From Vermamoeba vermiformis (Eukaryota; Tubulinea; Echinamoebida): 64,000 nucleotides of DNA. A program made the translations under genes and the position numbers. Position 1 is the first letter of the stretch, and every line of letters starts with the position of its first letter. Positions 9,798 through 23,289 of this stretch are shown here, piece by piece. Location of the stretch: the NCBI GenBank assembly GCA_045837725.1, contig JBEWZL010000066.1, positions 124,001 through 188,000 of the forward strand, given 5' to 3'. The notes under the pieces were generated by a model. The model worked only from the letters and a program-made list of their open reading frames with translations. It was not told the DNA's origin and did no database searches.

Positions 9798-12700
9798 ATG
9801 AAGCGCGTATCTATCATTATGTAAGATATTATATGATCTGCCTATCTTTATCCTTAAATTGGGACTAATTCAAAATTTCAGATTTGCTTGCAATAATAGC
9901 CTTATTGTTTTGCAATAGCATCGAAACCAGGTAAAATATAATACATACAAAAAAATCGTATTTAAAAAGCCTCGTAATGAAAAGACGATAAATAGGAGTA
10001 AATTTGTATTATTAATTCAAAAAAACTTTCAGGACGCCTTTACCACCGTCTTCATGGGACGTTTTAGCTCCATTCCCTGCAGGTAAATTTAATATTAAAT
10101 ACTAGTAATTATAATAGCGTTATTAATATTGCTGGTATTAGGCACTCGCGAGACAGGTGCTGATCCTCTTAATGCTTACGGAGGAATTTTCAAAATTAAA
10201 CGCGCTGATCCAAGCGCTAGTTATCCTTCAGACCTTGTTAACGGCGGAGTGTAAGTACTAAAAAAACAATATTAATATTTGACAGATCGAGCACGAAATT
10301 TCTAAAATTTCTGTAACAGGGTGACTTGGACTAAAGCAACGCCAGATAACAATGGCAATGTAAATATAGGATTTAATTCATCGTACGTCAATTGGAACCT
10401 GATTGAAGGCTGGGCTGGTCTCGCTGGTGCTCAATTCAAAGGCTGGGCCATTGGTGACTTTACAGTCGATACTGCTGGCACGTAAGTTCCTCATTATGAT
10501 GGAATTATGTACTACTACGCAAGTACTACATAAATACATTATACACGATTCAAATGAAGTCGTTGTTAATGTAACTTTTCATCAGCTACATCGTGTTCTG
10601 CAAAGGCGTCGATAATTTCTACGTTGATGACGTGCATTTGCGTGGCGATGTCTATGGATTAGGCTACGGTATTTGGGCTGTCAAATTGACTACTGGCACG
10701 CACAGTTTCTACGTGCCATTTGGTGGTATGGAGGGCACTTCGTTCAACTGCAACTTCACTAGCAGACCTAACCCTGGCTCAAATATTATGGTCAAAGAGA
10801 ATTACTACGAGACTCAATTGTCTCCTAATGTCGGTAAGCCCTAGCCTTCATACCTCTCATGAAATAAGCTCGATGAAGTGGTCATGTTGCACGCACTAAC
10901 GTGTTTATTTACAGTGTTGTACAATGGTCAATCAATCTTGGCCAGTCCATTCTTTGCTATTAATGTGCTCAACATGGACACTCAAAACTCGTTGGCTAAC
11001 ATCGCCGTGTCAACTTCGACTCCTGGTTTCAAAGTGCAGCTCCAAGAGTACCCGACACTCGCACCTGGTCAAGCTTGTAAGTACCACGATAGTAGTACTG
11101 CGATAAACAGTCTCACATTAATCTCTTCTTGCAGCACAAGTCGTGATTCGTGTCGCCATGTCCTCGTCAGTTCAATGCACGAATGTGACCTCAGGCAACA
11201 GCTGGATGTTGCTTACTAACGTCACCTTCACTGTCACTGCCAACGGCTCTTCGCCTGTATCTACGACATACTCGTTGGAATGCCGCACGTGGAATTTGGC
11301 TTACAGATTTACCTTCCTTGACGGGGATCAGGTACGCACGACTATAATTTTTTTTAGCTCTATATTAATGTTAACCGTAATGCTTAGTCCGTGCAATACG
11401 CTGTTGCAAGACCACCAATCTACGGCTGCACTCGTTTCGCTAACAATGCATGCCCGATTTTGTTTTCACTCCATGGTGCTGGTGTAGACGCGGATGGTGG
11501 GCCGTGGCTCGGTTCATACATGCAACAAAACTACTCGTGGACCTTGCTGCCAACTAACCGTGGCATCTACGGCTTTGATTGGCAAGGTGCAGGTCGTATC
11601 AATGCGTTGAAGGCACGTGATTACCTTGCGCAAGCGTTGCCAGGTGTGCCTGCTGATTTGCAAAGCACTTATCGCGTGGATTCTACGAAGATCATTTACG
11701 CTGGTCACTCGATGGGCGGTCACGGCTGTTGGGTGCAATCGACCCATTATCCTGATCGTGCTCTTGCCGTAGTCCCTGCCGCTGGATGGTAAAGCCTAAT
11801 TGAGAGTATTAGCGCAGCTATCTAACGTAACACTAGGATCAAAATGCAAATGTACATCCCTTCGTTCTTGAACCTCGGTGGCGCGTTAGCTTCTCCGTAC
11901 TTAAACTACATCTTGGAAGCTTCGATCTCAGAGTACAACACTGACTTCTATTCGAGACACTTGGTGGGCATTCCTCTCATGGTCAGAATGGGTTCTGATG
12001 GTAAGCCAATCAAACAATCTAATCTCCAAATAGCCATCTAACACGAGCAACAGATGACAATGTGCCTCCTTACCACTTGAGACGAATGGTACGTACAGTT
12101 GTTAGTTAATATGAGCGCGTTCTAATGGAATGTAGGCACGAATTGTTGATGAAATGAGCGGCAATCCCAACACCGTGAAGATCAGTGAAGTTCCGGGCCA
12201 AGGTCACTGGTGGTGGGGCATCACTGACGATGATGTCATGCAAGACTTCTTCGACCGTGCTGCCGTGAGTTCATTGCCTGCCTTGCCCAATGAATTCATT
12301 GCCACGACTCTTAACCCCGTCTCGTCCGAATGTACGTGCCACCTGCCCTTAAATTTGTCTTACATTACTGATTTTATCCTTAGCTCGTGGTGGAATTCAA
12401 ATCCTGCAATTACATCTCCCGTATCGCGCTGGATTTGTCCACGTTACTCGCAACGTTAAGCAAGGCCAAAAGATCTGGAGACTCCGCACAGAGAACATTC
12501 GAAGATTGGGATTCATATATTTTAAGGACTTGGAACAGCCTACAGATGGTACGCTATATGAGCATTTGTATATTCACGATCTAATTTATCCCTTCAGGTT
12601 TCTATTTGGACAACCAATTCTTCTCATGGTCCGGAACAACCCCGCCATATCATTACTACAAGTCTGGTGGCTCGTGGAAGGTCTCTTCAAGCTATGATTG

Positions 12701-13633
12701 GTTGAACACGGAACGATCCGCGAAGAACTACGGTAAAAATATTGATTTTATTTGAATTTTTTCGTACTTACACGAGCGGATCTAGGTCCTTTGGCTCAAG
12801 TTCTGGAAGGTCCTATAACAGTAGTATATGGAACACAAGTATGTTCTTGGCATTGTAATCCCAATGTAATTAAGTATTAATCATAATCCATCAGGGTGGT
12901 TCATCCAGCGCGCAGAAAAATCTCCGCCACAGCGTGTACTTGTCATCCCAAATGTATTACCAAGGTACACTTTAATAATCCAGGATATAATCCATAATTC
13001 ATTTACTGACCATCTGGAAGGTCTATTCAAGTTCAATATCGTCAGCGATGTGAATTTCTCGTACAATTCGACGATGAAAACGAACTTGATTCTGATTGGC
13101 GGACCCGATGTAAATAGAGTTACAGCGCAATTGGCAGCTCTGGGAAAGCTTCCAGGTAAGAATTAGTATTAATTTTATTAACTTATTATGGTAATTGTAA
13201 TTAAATTTTAATTTAAAGTGACCTTCAACGGCAAATCGTTCAGGATCCACGATCGAGTATTCAACGAAGAAGGCGTGGGCATCGCGTTCCTCGCACCGTT
13301 AGACAACGGTATAGCTGCAGTATTTGCTGGAAATGACGATGTAGGCATTGAGCGCGCTACGGTAAGTTACTGCATCAATTTCTTTTGACGAATAATTCCG
13401 TTGCTAATGCAAGATTGTCCGCAGGGCCTGTTCCCCACTAAGTCAGAAATTACGACCCCTGACTACGCTGTAGTTGGCCGAGAGTGGAGTAAGTACTTAA
13501 ATAACACGTAATAGTGAGTTCCATACTAACAGATCCGCTAGCTTACCAAGGAGCTGCTGGATTCCTTGCCGCGGGCTTTTGGGACAACGAATGGAAGTAC
13601 AACAAGGAAATAGGTTACATCAGGTCGTATTAG
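9798..13633 (+). CDS. Secreted alpha/beta hydrolase (esterase/prolyl-oligopeptidase-like)
   Basis: A long, heavily split gene of roughly 900 residues. A hydrophobic leader (LLAIIALLFCNSIE) precedes a beta-rich N-terminal region with many NxS/T sites, then an alpha/beta hydrolase core: FSLHGAGVDADGG (oxyanion region), YAGHSMGGHGCW (GxSxG nucleophile elbow, Ser in GHSMG), and VPGQGHWWWG, a good candidate for the catalytic His. Downstream is another beta-rich region (FNGKSFRIHDRVFNEEG...) ending GYIRSY at the stop 13631-13633. The start is uncertain: ATG 9798 followed by the donor at 9821 gives the wrong phase for the leader exon (about 9883-9930), so the true first exon may differ. Likely secreted or lysosomal; substrate unknown. 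Confidence 0.7.
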
Positions 13634-13874
13634 ACTCGATTTGGTGGATTAGAAATGCATTCCTAGAACTTGCCAGCAATGTTTGCAAGTATTTTTCGGG
13701 GGATCGAAAACGAGATAAAAAGTTGTTGCTCGTTTCTGATTGGTCGGTTTATTTTTAACTCGTGCCCTTGTTTGGGCAAAAACATGCAACGAGTTAAATA
13801 CATATTTATTTATACCTACTCACTACCACATTAGCCTATTTATTTTGGCCGACTGAAGTACCTTAATTTCAAAC

Positions 13875-15033
13875 ATGGTTGAGAAACACAAGATCGTACT
13901 GCTCGGCGACGGAGGTGTGGGCAAATCCTGCATTACTATTCAAGTAAGTAGCTCTCGGATATTTATGAAATATGTTGAATAGTATAATCTCTGGCGAGGG
14001 TGCCAAGCTTACGAGTTGTTTTTTTGTACCGAATCTGCTCACCGGAGCGTGGCGCGTATTAGTACTCTTAACCTTGCTCCGCAACAACTAACGCTTTATT
14101 CTTACAGTTTTGCTTGAAACAATTCATGCCTGACTATGACCCAACGTAAGTCCTAGTGATTTCAAATATGAAATTAAGTAAAATTAATTTTTATTCGTTT
14201 CGTAGGATCGGTACGTTTGATGAAATACATCAACTCATGCAGGACAACGTCTTATATAACAATGTTAAACAGAGAACATCTATCGCAAGCCATTGACTAT
14301 TGATGGTAGAATCACCATGCTTGAAATCTTGGATACTGCCGGTACGTTTTTTGAAATCTCGAAAACCTTATGCTGAAACCTTTATTACTTGCATCCTTTG
14401 TGCTCTCATATCGTATATAATATTATTTTGAGCATAACGATACTAACGTACGGATTTACAGGCCAGGAAGAGTTTCGCGCCATGACCGATCAATACCTCG
14501 TTGCTGGCGAAGGCTTCATCTTAGTATTTAGCGTTACCGAGAAGAAAACCTTGCAATGTAAGTCACTTGATATTTTTTATTAGAAGATTTTTCGAACAAA
14601 TGTTTATTCCTTTTCTAGTGCTGACCGAGTTTCGGGATGCGATCTTGCAAGTTAAAGACAAGGAAGCTTTCCCTATCGTCCTGGTTGGAAATAAGATTGA
14701 TTTGAACCGCGAAGTATCGACTGCTGTACGTCCTGAAATTAACATTACCCCGTAAAGACCTGCAACTAAAACCACTGGATTTAGGAAGGACAAGCTATTG
14801 CGAAGAGCTGGAACGTTCCTTACGTCGAGACCTCCGCTAAAGACGGCCTTGGTGTTGAAGACGCCTTCATGACTTTGCTTAAAGGTAAGTTAAGACCACA
14901 TCTGAAATTTTGTACCAGATTTCGTGTTCGAAGAATGTGTTCGCTGATAGATTTGTTTATTACAGAAATTCGAAACTGTCAACCTAAGCAACCCGTTAAA
15001 GCAGCTCGTAGAAGAGGTTGCACCCTGCTTTAA
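13875..15033 (+). CDS. Ras-family small GTPase, prenylated
   Basis: A complete Ras protein assembled from about eight exons. G1 is GDGGVGKSC; switch I/effector loop YDPTIENIYRK; G3 LDTAGQEEF; G4 GNKIDL; G5 ETSAK; the C-terminus is basic and ends CTLL, a CaaX box predicted to favour geranylgeranylation. Exon 1 is 13875-13943 and exon 2 is 14108-14145. The effector loop is completed only if a 5-base exon (14206-14210, GATCG) is included before the exon starting at 14273, giving the conserved PTIE. Ras proteins cycle between GTP and GDP at membranes and drive growth or motility signalling. The closest subclass is Ras/Rap; I cannot name the orthologue. Confidence 0.93.
14206..14210 (+). other. 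5-nt microexon in the Ras gene
   Basis: The preceding exon ends CCAAC with donor GTAAGT (14146); then TTCGTAG precedes GATCG, which is followed by GTACGT (14211); the next exon begins AGAACATC at 14273 after AACAG. Joining the three restores ACG ATC GAG, i.e. Thr-Ile-Glu of the invariant Ras effector motif. Skipping the five bases shifts the frame and gives an early stop. Confidence 0.8.
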
Positions 15034-15245
15034 ACTGCTGGGCTCGATCGGTTAATCATTTAACGGATGTTTCCGAACTGTAAAAACTTCAACAAAAATC
15101 TGTACAATAACGTCATGTAATTTAGATATAAAATGCAACTGTATGATTTTCAATCATTTTAATGGTCATTAATTGAAACAAATCGCGTGATGTTCAAAAT
15201 TGGTGCAATCACATTATTGATACTTTATTATTTCTATAATTAACG

Positions 15246-17453
15246 ATGTTTGAATCACTACCAACGGAGACACTAATAGAAATATTGAAGCAGAACTTGC
15301 ATTTTGCGGATTTAGTGTCCGTAGCGAGTTCTAGCTCTAGCTTGCATAGAAAATTAAGAAAATATATGACAAAGAAGATAATAGGATTTTTCAATGGATA
15401 TAACCCCGAGTCATCGCATTCTATCAAATATTTTGCATTTTTTTGCTCAGATGGATCTTTTTTTCATGGCGAAGATGATTGGTCGTGCGAAGAGCGAAGG
15501 TAAAATTTACATAAATATTTTTAAATAATAATAATACACTTTTCATATGAATAATGCTCAATCGAAATTGAAAAATACTTATTGTTTATTTGCGTACGAC
15601 GCCTGTCACGCATAATTAAGTCTAAAATAATTTATTTTCTATTAACAGGAATTCATATACTATGGGATTATTGTCATTATCAGAAACAATCGAGTTATTT
15701 AATGAAGCCGAATCGATAATGCATTTGCCATTTGACAAACTCACCAAATCGTATGAAAAGATGTTTGATAAATCATTAGAAGAGGTAAATATAAAAATCT
15801 TAGTATTAATTCATTTTAATAAATGATTTGGATCCGGATCTAATTTTGGATTTGTAGGGTGTCAACAATAATGCTGCAGAATCGAATGATTTCGATGAAA
15901 ATTTTGATCCCGATGATTATGATATGGACAAAGACTTAAATGAAGACAATAGATCAATTGAATATAACAACGAAGATGAAATTGAAAGTACATCCGGAAC
16001 TTCAGTGTCATTTTATTACAACCATAATCATTCTCCTCGATACCAATATAAGATTTATAATTCTTCTGAGCTATTATTACCAAAAGAGGAAATACTTCGC
16101 ATGAAAATGATCAAGAAGATTACTATGAATAATGACGCCGTGAAACAACTGCGATCCAAAACTGAAACTTATTTTGACAAGAAATCACCAATGGGAGCAT
16201 TCTTTGAATACGTAAGCACTTTCTTAATATAGCATCACTTGCCTTATTTAGTAATCGTTAACTTTTAGTACGGAACAATCATTCAAATGACAGGCACAAG
16301 GCCCGTTTATCGAATTTCAATCTCGCCGCACGGTAATGCGAAAATTAATTATTATTTTTATTATTTTTATTTATTTAATTATTAATAGGACTGTTTTGTG
16401 GTGATTATGAGTGCGGTCATCCAATGGGCATTGATTCAACGAGCTTTGTAGCGCAATTAAACGTCAAATCGGTGATAAAATTCTTCAAAGGTACTATATT
16501 AAAGCATTATAGTATCATAGTATTGCGATGTACTGATTTTTTATGTCAGATCTGAGGCCGGTTCTATTGCCTTACAAAGACGGCAAAATCTCGATTTCAC
16601 ACAAAGAAACTGACCGAGACTTCATCGTATTTCACGCGCTATATCCTAAAATGGAAAGATTTGCATTGACAGCGTAAGTCAGTCATTTCTATTAACACCA
16701 TATTAACCTAATTTTGTCACAGAACGGAACTACATCCGCACTTGAACATTACTTCCATGACGAACATTAAGGCCTTATTGTATAATCTGTACGAAAATAT
16801 CATTTTCTATTATTATTGATACTAATGATTGGATAGAATGAAAAGGAGGCCCGAACAAGAATGGATGTGGAGTTTGCAATCAACACCTGCACCTGAGCAT
16901 ATTAATTTTAAGTTCCATATTATATCAGATATATTAATATCTCAGTACGAATACTCGCCGATATTAAAAATGGATGTAGAAGCCATGTAAGTTCATGAAA
17001 TATTATTGCTGGATCCGCTCACTTTACGCAACTTTTTTATAATAGGCGGTTTGTCGTATCATCTGAATATTCGAAAGAAATGTTACTAATATTGGAGTTG
17101 CAACAATCATTTGATGAATTTTATGGTACGTATTAGTAGTGCTTTTGAAAGTTGTCGCTAACTTGAGCGGATCCAGCTGACTACGACACTTGGAGAACAA
17201 TACCAGAGCCTGCTTTATCCAACACGCACATATATGTTGGTCTATTCGGCACTCAGGTACTATATTAATATCAATTTTGACAATTGAAGCTAATGATGGC
17301 CTAATTTAGACGACGCAAGTTGAGGGCAGAGTGAAAATTCATCCGGACAGTCCTTCGTTCAAAATCTTCCAACAAAAATTACTCGAATTTAAAGAGACGC
17401 ATAAGAACACTGTTAGAGTGATTGATAGTGATGGGGATGATTACTCATTTTGA
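15246..17453 (+). CDS. F-box protein of unknown substrate
   Basis: Starts with FESLPTETLIEILKQNLHFAD, an F-box helix pair, immediately at the N-terminus (ATG 15246). About ten exons follow, with an acidic low-complexity stretch (around 15890-15985), an SxxSFYYNHNHSPR segment, and a C-terminal region with conserved-looking beta/alpha pieces such as RISISPHGLFCGDYECGHP and SNTHIYVGLFGTQ, ending DSDGDDYSF. I do not recognise the C-terminal domain. It is not a member of the large array family at 29-60 kb, since it lacks the KR/TKK leader and the FWKLSC motif. Convergent with the RhoGEF gene; the 195-base gap between them shows nothing recognisable. Confidence 0.75.
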
Positions 17454-17648
17454 ATGGCGGATCAGTAGTAAAGAAAGTTGAACTTCACCACGTAAGGGCC
17501 GGTCACCATTAAACATACGAAAAACATCGAAAAAAGGTTTTTCTACAAAGCATCGTCTTACCTGACGGCCTTTTTAACCAATAAATTTTGTCACTGAACA
17601 ACATTACCAAACTTTTTAACCAGTGGAATTGGCGAGACAAGTCGAGTC

Positions 17649-19918
17649 TCATGTTTTATCATTGTTAATCATACTTTTCAACGCATTCCACGCGCCAACA
17701 CTTTGCCGCCTCAATCCTTCGGCCACACCACCATCTTTGTCTTTCGTACCTCGCTTCTCTTTTTCTTTCTTTTCTTTTTCTTTCTCTTTTTCTCGTTCTT
17801 TTCGTTCTTTTTCTTCGCGCTCTTTCTTTTCTTTCTCAGCGCGTTCTTTTTCTTTTCGTTCCTTCTCTTCCTTATCCGCTTGTTGTTTTTCCAGTTTTTC
17901 TTTTTGTCTCGGCGACAAGTTTTCTTCAACTGGCTTTCGTTTATCTGGCAAATACTTCATTGTTTGTGCTTTGAGCGCTTTAGCTTGCGACTTAATGTCG
18001 ATAAAATCTGTAAAAAAATATCACGTGTGAGTGACACTTTGACGATCGAATCCAAGGAGCTGTAATGCCCTATAATACTACGTACCTAATATCCAAGCAT
18101 CTCTTGCCGCCTTCGATTCAAATAAGAACGACCAAGTCTTCTCCTTTTTGCCCAATGAAATATCAACGTGCAAGAAGAGTGGCTCTGACACGTGTCATTA
18201 GTCTTATGGTACAAGCGGATGAAAAAACTTACCTTCAGCTCGTACTTCGATATTTACAAGCGGACTGAGAGCGTGCACATTAAATCTAAAGAATTAATTG
18301 TTAATTAAAAAGACGAGGCTTGACACGTGTCACTCGATGGTTTTGACAAACGTACTTGTTATTCTTTTTGCCTTCATATGTTGTCAATGCTAGAACATCG
18401 CAAAATAATATCCAATGGAACAAATGCTTCGTTCTGCATTCAAAAAATAAAGTTAATAATTCTTCGTCAGATCCACTTTTTTGACACCTGTCACGTACTT
18501 AGCCTCGCTCATGTCACCTTCTTTTACAATTTTTCTATGAGGAGCCACCAAGTCCTACATAAGTACTATTAGTTCACGATCGTCATATATGATCCCAAGC
18601 CGCTTGATCGAGCACAAGTGACAGATCCGCAACTTACAAATTTTCCGATGAACCTCTCTTGCAAAGCGAATACTAATTGCGTCTCTTCGTAGTGTTTCTT
18701 TTGCTCGTTGATGTAACTTGCGACTTGAATGACCGCGTTCAACGCCGCAGACAAGTGTTTGAAATCAGGGTGTTTTTTGCGAGTACTTTTTAAGAGTTCC
18801 TTAATAAAGCATTGTTAGCAACATATCATTAAATAGAAATATATTTAAAGTACTTGTAATAGTAACTGGTAGCGCGGGATTCTTTGAATTGGTAAAATTA
18901 AAAAATCGCTCAGGGAATAATTTTCCGATTCCGGCAGCTTATGTTTTTCCTACGATAAATTAGTTACTATATATAGATTACGGCTGAAATTATTGCAATT
19001 ACTTTGAGATATTTTTGAACTTTAGTTTTGTGCTGAATTCGTGCCAGGCAAGTTAAGGCCTCGTTATAATTGTTGACATATTCCGTGTAATATTTCAATG
19101 TGTCAGCCTAAAAATAGTATTAGTATCATATTATGATAATATTACTATGACATTACGTTATCCAAGAAAATATCGGCAATTTTTTGCTCGTCAGTCCAAT
19201 TTGCAAGGCGCTGTTCAATTCCTTCGAGAATTTTTTGATGAATAGTAAGGATATCTTGATTGAATACGTTAGTATATATGGTCAATATATTCATTGGGTC
19301 ATATAATACCTGGTGCAATGGAAAAAATCGTTTTAATCTCCTCATACTTGACAATGGATTTGCCGCTGTTAGTTGCCTCGACCAAAGGTTGCCTCCAAGT
19401 CTTGATTTATGATTAGAATAGGCATATTATGACTATATATGTGTAATATTTACCCAGCAAAGCACTTTTAGTAATTTTACGTAAGTTTGTTCTGTTGAAA
19501 GTATCTCTTTTGCGATCGCTTCACGTTTTCGATTCAATTTCGCTAGAAAATATCATGTTAATATTTTTGATAAGCTCAATAGTTATATCATTGATTTTAC
19601 GTTCATAACGATGATTAAATGAGGTCAAATAAATAAATTAAAAAAATCTCGGTTGGAATTTCAATTTCCCAATGTACTCGCATTATTATCTGTGCCAGTA
19701 TATTCCATAATGAATTTGTAGGATTTTTTAAAGCAAGTAGGTTATTTCCATCAAACAGAACGTCACACTGCGTATTCGATCTCAAGTCGTTACGTAATTA
19801 TAGTATGTAACGTCAAATCAAGCTAAGTATGCCACGAAAAAACATATTTTTAATATTTACCTTGCTCTTCTTTCGAAATTGGTGTATCGGGACTCAAATC
19901 TGATGCTGCGGAGCCCAT
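17649..19918 (-). CDS. Rho-family guanine nucleotide exchange factor (DH-PH)
   Basis: Reading from ATG at 19916-19918, exons give a Dbl-homology domain: AIAKEILSTEQTYVKLL (CR1), an IFSIAP...NILTIYTNVF segment, IADIFLDN, then SDFLILPIQRIPRYQLLLQ (CR3, the hallmark PxQRxxRY helix). A PH domain follows, with HLFHWILFCDVLALTTYEGK and the C-terminal tryptophan helix ESKAARDAWIL. The tail is a long Lys/Glu-rich charged helix (about 17720-17900) ending MINNDKT. DH-PH proteins activate Rho/Rac GTPases at membranes and control actin. Several of its introns carry a TGACA-NN-TGTCA palindrome (18186-18197, 18321-18332, 18481-18492). Confidence 0.88.
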
Positions 19919-20151
19919 TGTGGACTTGTGTTGACGTTAATTTGTTTTTACAACGCAACTTGATTGAAAGATGTTATATGTGTTGCTAAAGAAATAAACA
20001 GTGCCGAAAAAGAAGATCATTCGACCAACAAAATGAGATTTCTGACAAGATCTCAATTCAATCCTTTCTTTTGTTTATTTACATAGTTACGCACTTCTAT
20101 ACATTAGTTATTTTGGTATTGTACATCGGTATTATTCAACACTCCATAGTA

Positions 20152-23100
20152 TTATTTGGGCGTTGGTGTTGTGCTGCCTCCAAGTCCCAAATCTATCGAA
20201 AAGGAAGATCGCAGAGCGTTGGGTGTGATAATAGGAGAGAAGAAGCTAGGGCTTGGCGGTGGCAATGAGAAGCTGCCGCGGCTGTTCGTTAGCCCAGTCA
20301 AGAATGGCAATGGCGAGGGCGAAGGAGAGGGTGAAGGGCAGCCCAGCAAATTGCCTCCTGGGGACATCGGATCTCCAAAGAACTTTGGTGTGAATCCACT
20401 GTTGATACCCGGCAGAACAATATTAAAGGGTGATGAGGGTGCCGGGAGGGTGCTTGGCACGGGAGGGAACTTGAATGCGGAGCCTACTTGGTCGTTGCCA
20501 GCGCTATGAACACGAGGGTTAGCACGCGTAATTTGATCGTCAAAAATAATTGCCAGCCAAAATCTATCTTTCTAAATTCTTTGCAATATGTTTGCAGTAC
20601 TTACTTGGCTGATTCTTTCTTGACTTCGACTTCAGGCAAGTTAACGCTAGGAACACTCATCTTGTTCGCGGATAAGAGTGATTGGTGTTCTTGCATTATT
20701 AGCCTGTTGTACAGAATGGCGCCAATAGGGCAACGCTCGTTGTATTCGCCGAGCATAGTAAGACCCTTTTTAGCCAAAGTTGACTCTTGGAAGTGACGGC
20801 CGACTTGGATGGCGTAAGACAATGCGAGAGCGGTCGAAGGATCAGCAACGAAGAGGCGTTTTTGCTTCTCAAAGCACTCAACCGCCATTAGTACGGCATC
20901 GATGGCCTAGTTAATAAATTAGTTCAACGTACTTGGCAAATAAATTTGAAATCCCAAATATGGTTAATTGTTTCGGGGGATCGGACCAATTATCCGAACG
21001 CTTACCTGAGCTTTGAAACCAAGGTGCGATAATACGATGGCTCTGCAAGCGGACACGATGACGCGGAAAGCATTGAAGGCGTCCAGGTCAAATCGGTCGT
21101 TTTCTTTCATCTGTTCGACGCCGTTGTTGATCGCTTCTTCGGTTTCTTTTAGGTACCGCAACATCGATCTACAAGGATTGGTTAAATGCGCCCGTAGATA
21201 CGATAGGTTAGACATGTTTGACGTACTGTAATTCCATTCCTTCTTTAGATGTGACTAAAACAGGCGCAGAAGGCAGGGAAATAAAAAGATTCGACGGAGT
21301 TTCGCGCAATAGCGGACTACGAAATAATTAGATTACGCTCTAAACATGACGCACTAGGACGTACCTGATCCACACAAAGGCTAGCATAACGCGGTTATCC
21401 AAAGTTTGTCCTTCTTTAGGGATCGACTCCGCTTTGGTTAGCCTTTTAAGACTTGGATTAGCTCCATGGTTCACAAGACTAAGGCTCGGATAAACTTACC
21501 AGTGCAGCCGATCGTCTGATGATTGGCTCATGCCTACAGCCATGGCAATAGTTCTGTGGTAGATCACTGGATGTAGGGCACTGTCATTTTGCAATCGCAA
21601 GAAGTTCCAAGCGTGCAAGAAGAATGCGCGAGCGGCATCGACCTCATCGATGGTGAGCTTGAAGATACCAAGCAATAACAACGTGCTCACGAGCATCGTC
21701 AACTATGATACGAAACACGGTTAGATCGTGTAATGCATTGCGAAATCAGAATTGGCGCACGAGATCTCGAACAGAAACTGAAACAATTTCGCGCTTGTCA
21801 GTCAGAACTGATACTTACCAATTGAGGAACGCCCACACCTTGTGTATTGAACAAGAATTGCTTGACGAGTTGCTCGGTCCTCTCCGCGAATGCTAGAGCT
21901 CGTTCATCGCTGCGCATACAACGGTAACCTGCGAGTGCAAAAAACTATAATTAGTGTCTCATTTCGGAACAATAAATTGATATGATCGCGCGGAACAATT
22001 TCTGGGTGACATCCACGCGAAAAACAAGAATGCACAAGTAATTACAAATCATAAAGATACGACACATATTAAATTAATCGGTAATAATCTTGCGCTGCCA
22101 TTCTATTCATGATTTGTAAAATTTATCGAAATCGCATCTTGAAGTTGGATTCATGAACAAATTAGCGCTAGATTGTACTAGTCGGAACAATTTATAGGCA
22201 TAGATGGAAGTCCTCTTGTCTTTAAGCTATAATGCCCAGAACAATTTAAAAAGCGAGAATCTGCACCAGATTTTGGCGACACAGTGTAAATTTGTGAATC
22301 CGTTCGATAACAATTCAAGAAATAAAATTTAGTCTGACTGCGCGCAATTTGAAATAAAATATAACAACGGCATAAGGGATTAAGATTTACGCTTACCGTG
22401 CATGAAAAGAGCGCAATAGTAGCCCATCTCGATAAATTGAGCGGGATTTGTTAGGCTGTTCGTGGGTCCGGTCGCTACCAAGTCCCAATAATACCACGCT
22501 TTGTGTTCATCCAATGGGTAAACGCTGGCAAAGGGAAATATTCTTCCGAGATCTTCCGTGACACTCGAGAGTAGAACCTTTGCGTCGTTACGATTAAAAG
22601 AGTCCTTTGAATTGCTCGTTTAAATCCTGCAGCGTATTTGTGTTGGAAATATAAGAATATACCTTGAAGTGCGCGGGGATTGTTGCTCCGCTCGTCAGAT
22701 TTCGGCCTTTGGATTCGTTTGTTCCTTTTTCGTCAGCAGCCAATTTGCCAGTATATGCCGTAAATAGGTTTGCAGATACTGCTGCAACATGAGGCGCTGT
22801 ATTAGCCTTTCCTAAAAGTGGGCTGTTCGATTGTGGAATGTGCAAAGGCTCACGCGAATCCACCACTTTCGGCTCGGGTTTCTCTTTCTTTACGCGTCTG
22901 GGTTGTGGTGGGCTTGATTCGTCGCTCGATCCACCCTTCTTCTCGCCCTTGGGCTTAGGTCCGCGCTTCGTTGGCTCTTTGTACACGCATTCTATTCCTC
23001 TCTTTTTACAGTTGCTGCAGATCTTCTGTCCATTGCATCGTCGGTGCAATGCGCGGCAATTGAAGCACGCGTTGGATACATATCGCATTTGAGAGCGGGA

Positions 23101-23289
23101 GAGTGGGTTCTTTGGCTTGCCGAGTTCGTCGTTCGAGTCTGGTTCTTGTTTTACTTGTTTCATGGGAGATTTACTTTCGTATTGATCATTCATAATCGTG
23201 TTAATGCCTGACGATGATGAATGTAAGTGTCCAGGGGCTGGATTATCAATAGCATTTGCTAAGTTCATTAGATGTGTCAGGTCGGTCAT
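20152..23289 (-). CDS. Zn2Cys6 (GAL4-type) transcription factor
   Basis: The first exon encodes a Zn2Cys6 binuclear cluster with cysteines at residues 75, 78, 85, 91, 94 and 101 (spacing C-x2-C-x6-C-x5-C-x2-C-x6-C), followed by a basic linker (KRGPKPKGEKKGG). The middle exons (about 22590 down to 20600) are helical, with WYYWDLVATGPTN, FAERTEQLVKQFL, FFLHAWNFLRLQND and IVSACRAIVLSHLGFK, resembling the regulatory middle region of such factors. The last exon is Pro/Ser/Gly-rich (SPSPSPSPLPF) and ends PTPK. The junction near 22600-22670 is uncertain: keeping the frame seems to need an intron ending CAAAG at about 22610. This domain class is typical of fungi and also occurs in some amoebae. Target genes unknown. 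Confidence 0.82.

Noticed and set aside
17623-18065. Phe/Ser-rich + strand frames
   Set aside because: They are complements of the Lys/Glu-rich tail of the RhoGEF and have no domain content.
20156-20509. Open + strand frame rich in Gly/Lys opposite the end of the Zn2Cys6 gene
   Set aside because: It is antisense to the Pro/Ser-rich last exon of the transcription factor, which is supported by splicing in frame from upstream exons; its repeats simply mirror the SP-rich tract.
22594-22670. Stop at 22594 as the true end of a short Zn2Cys6 protein
   Set aside because: Downstream minus-strand exons continue with helical sequence typical of the middle region and splice in frame, so a longer protein is favoured; the exact junction remains uncertain.
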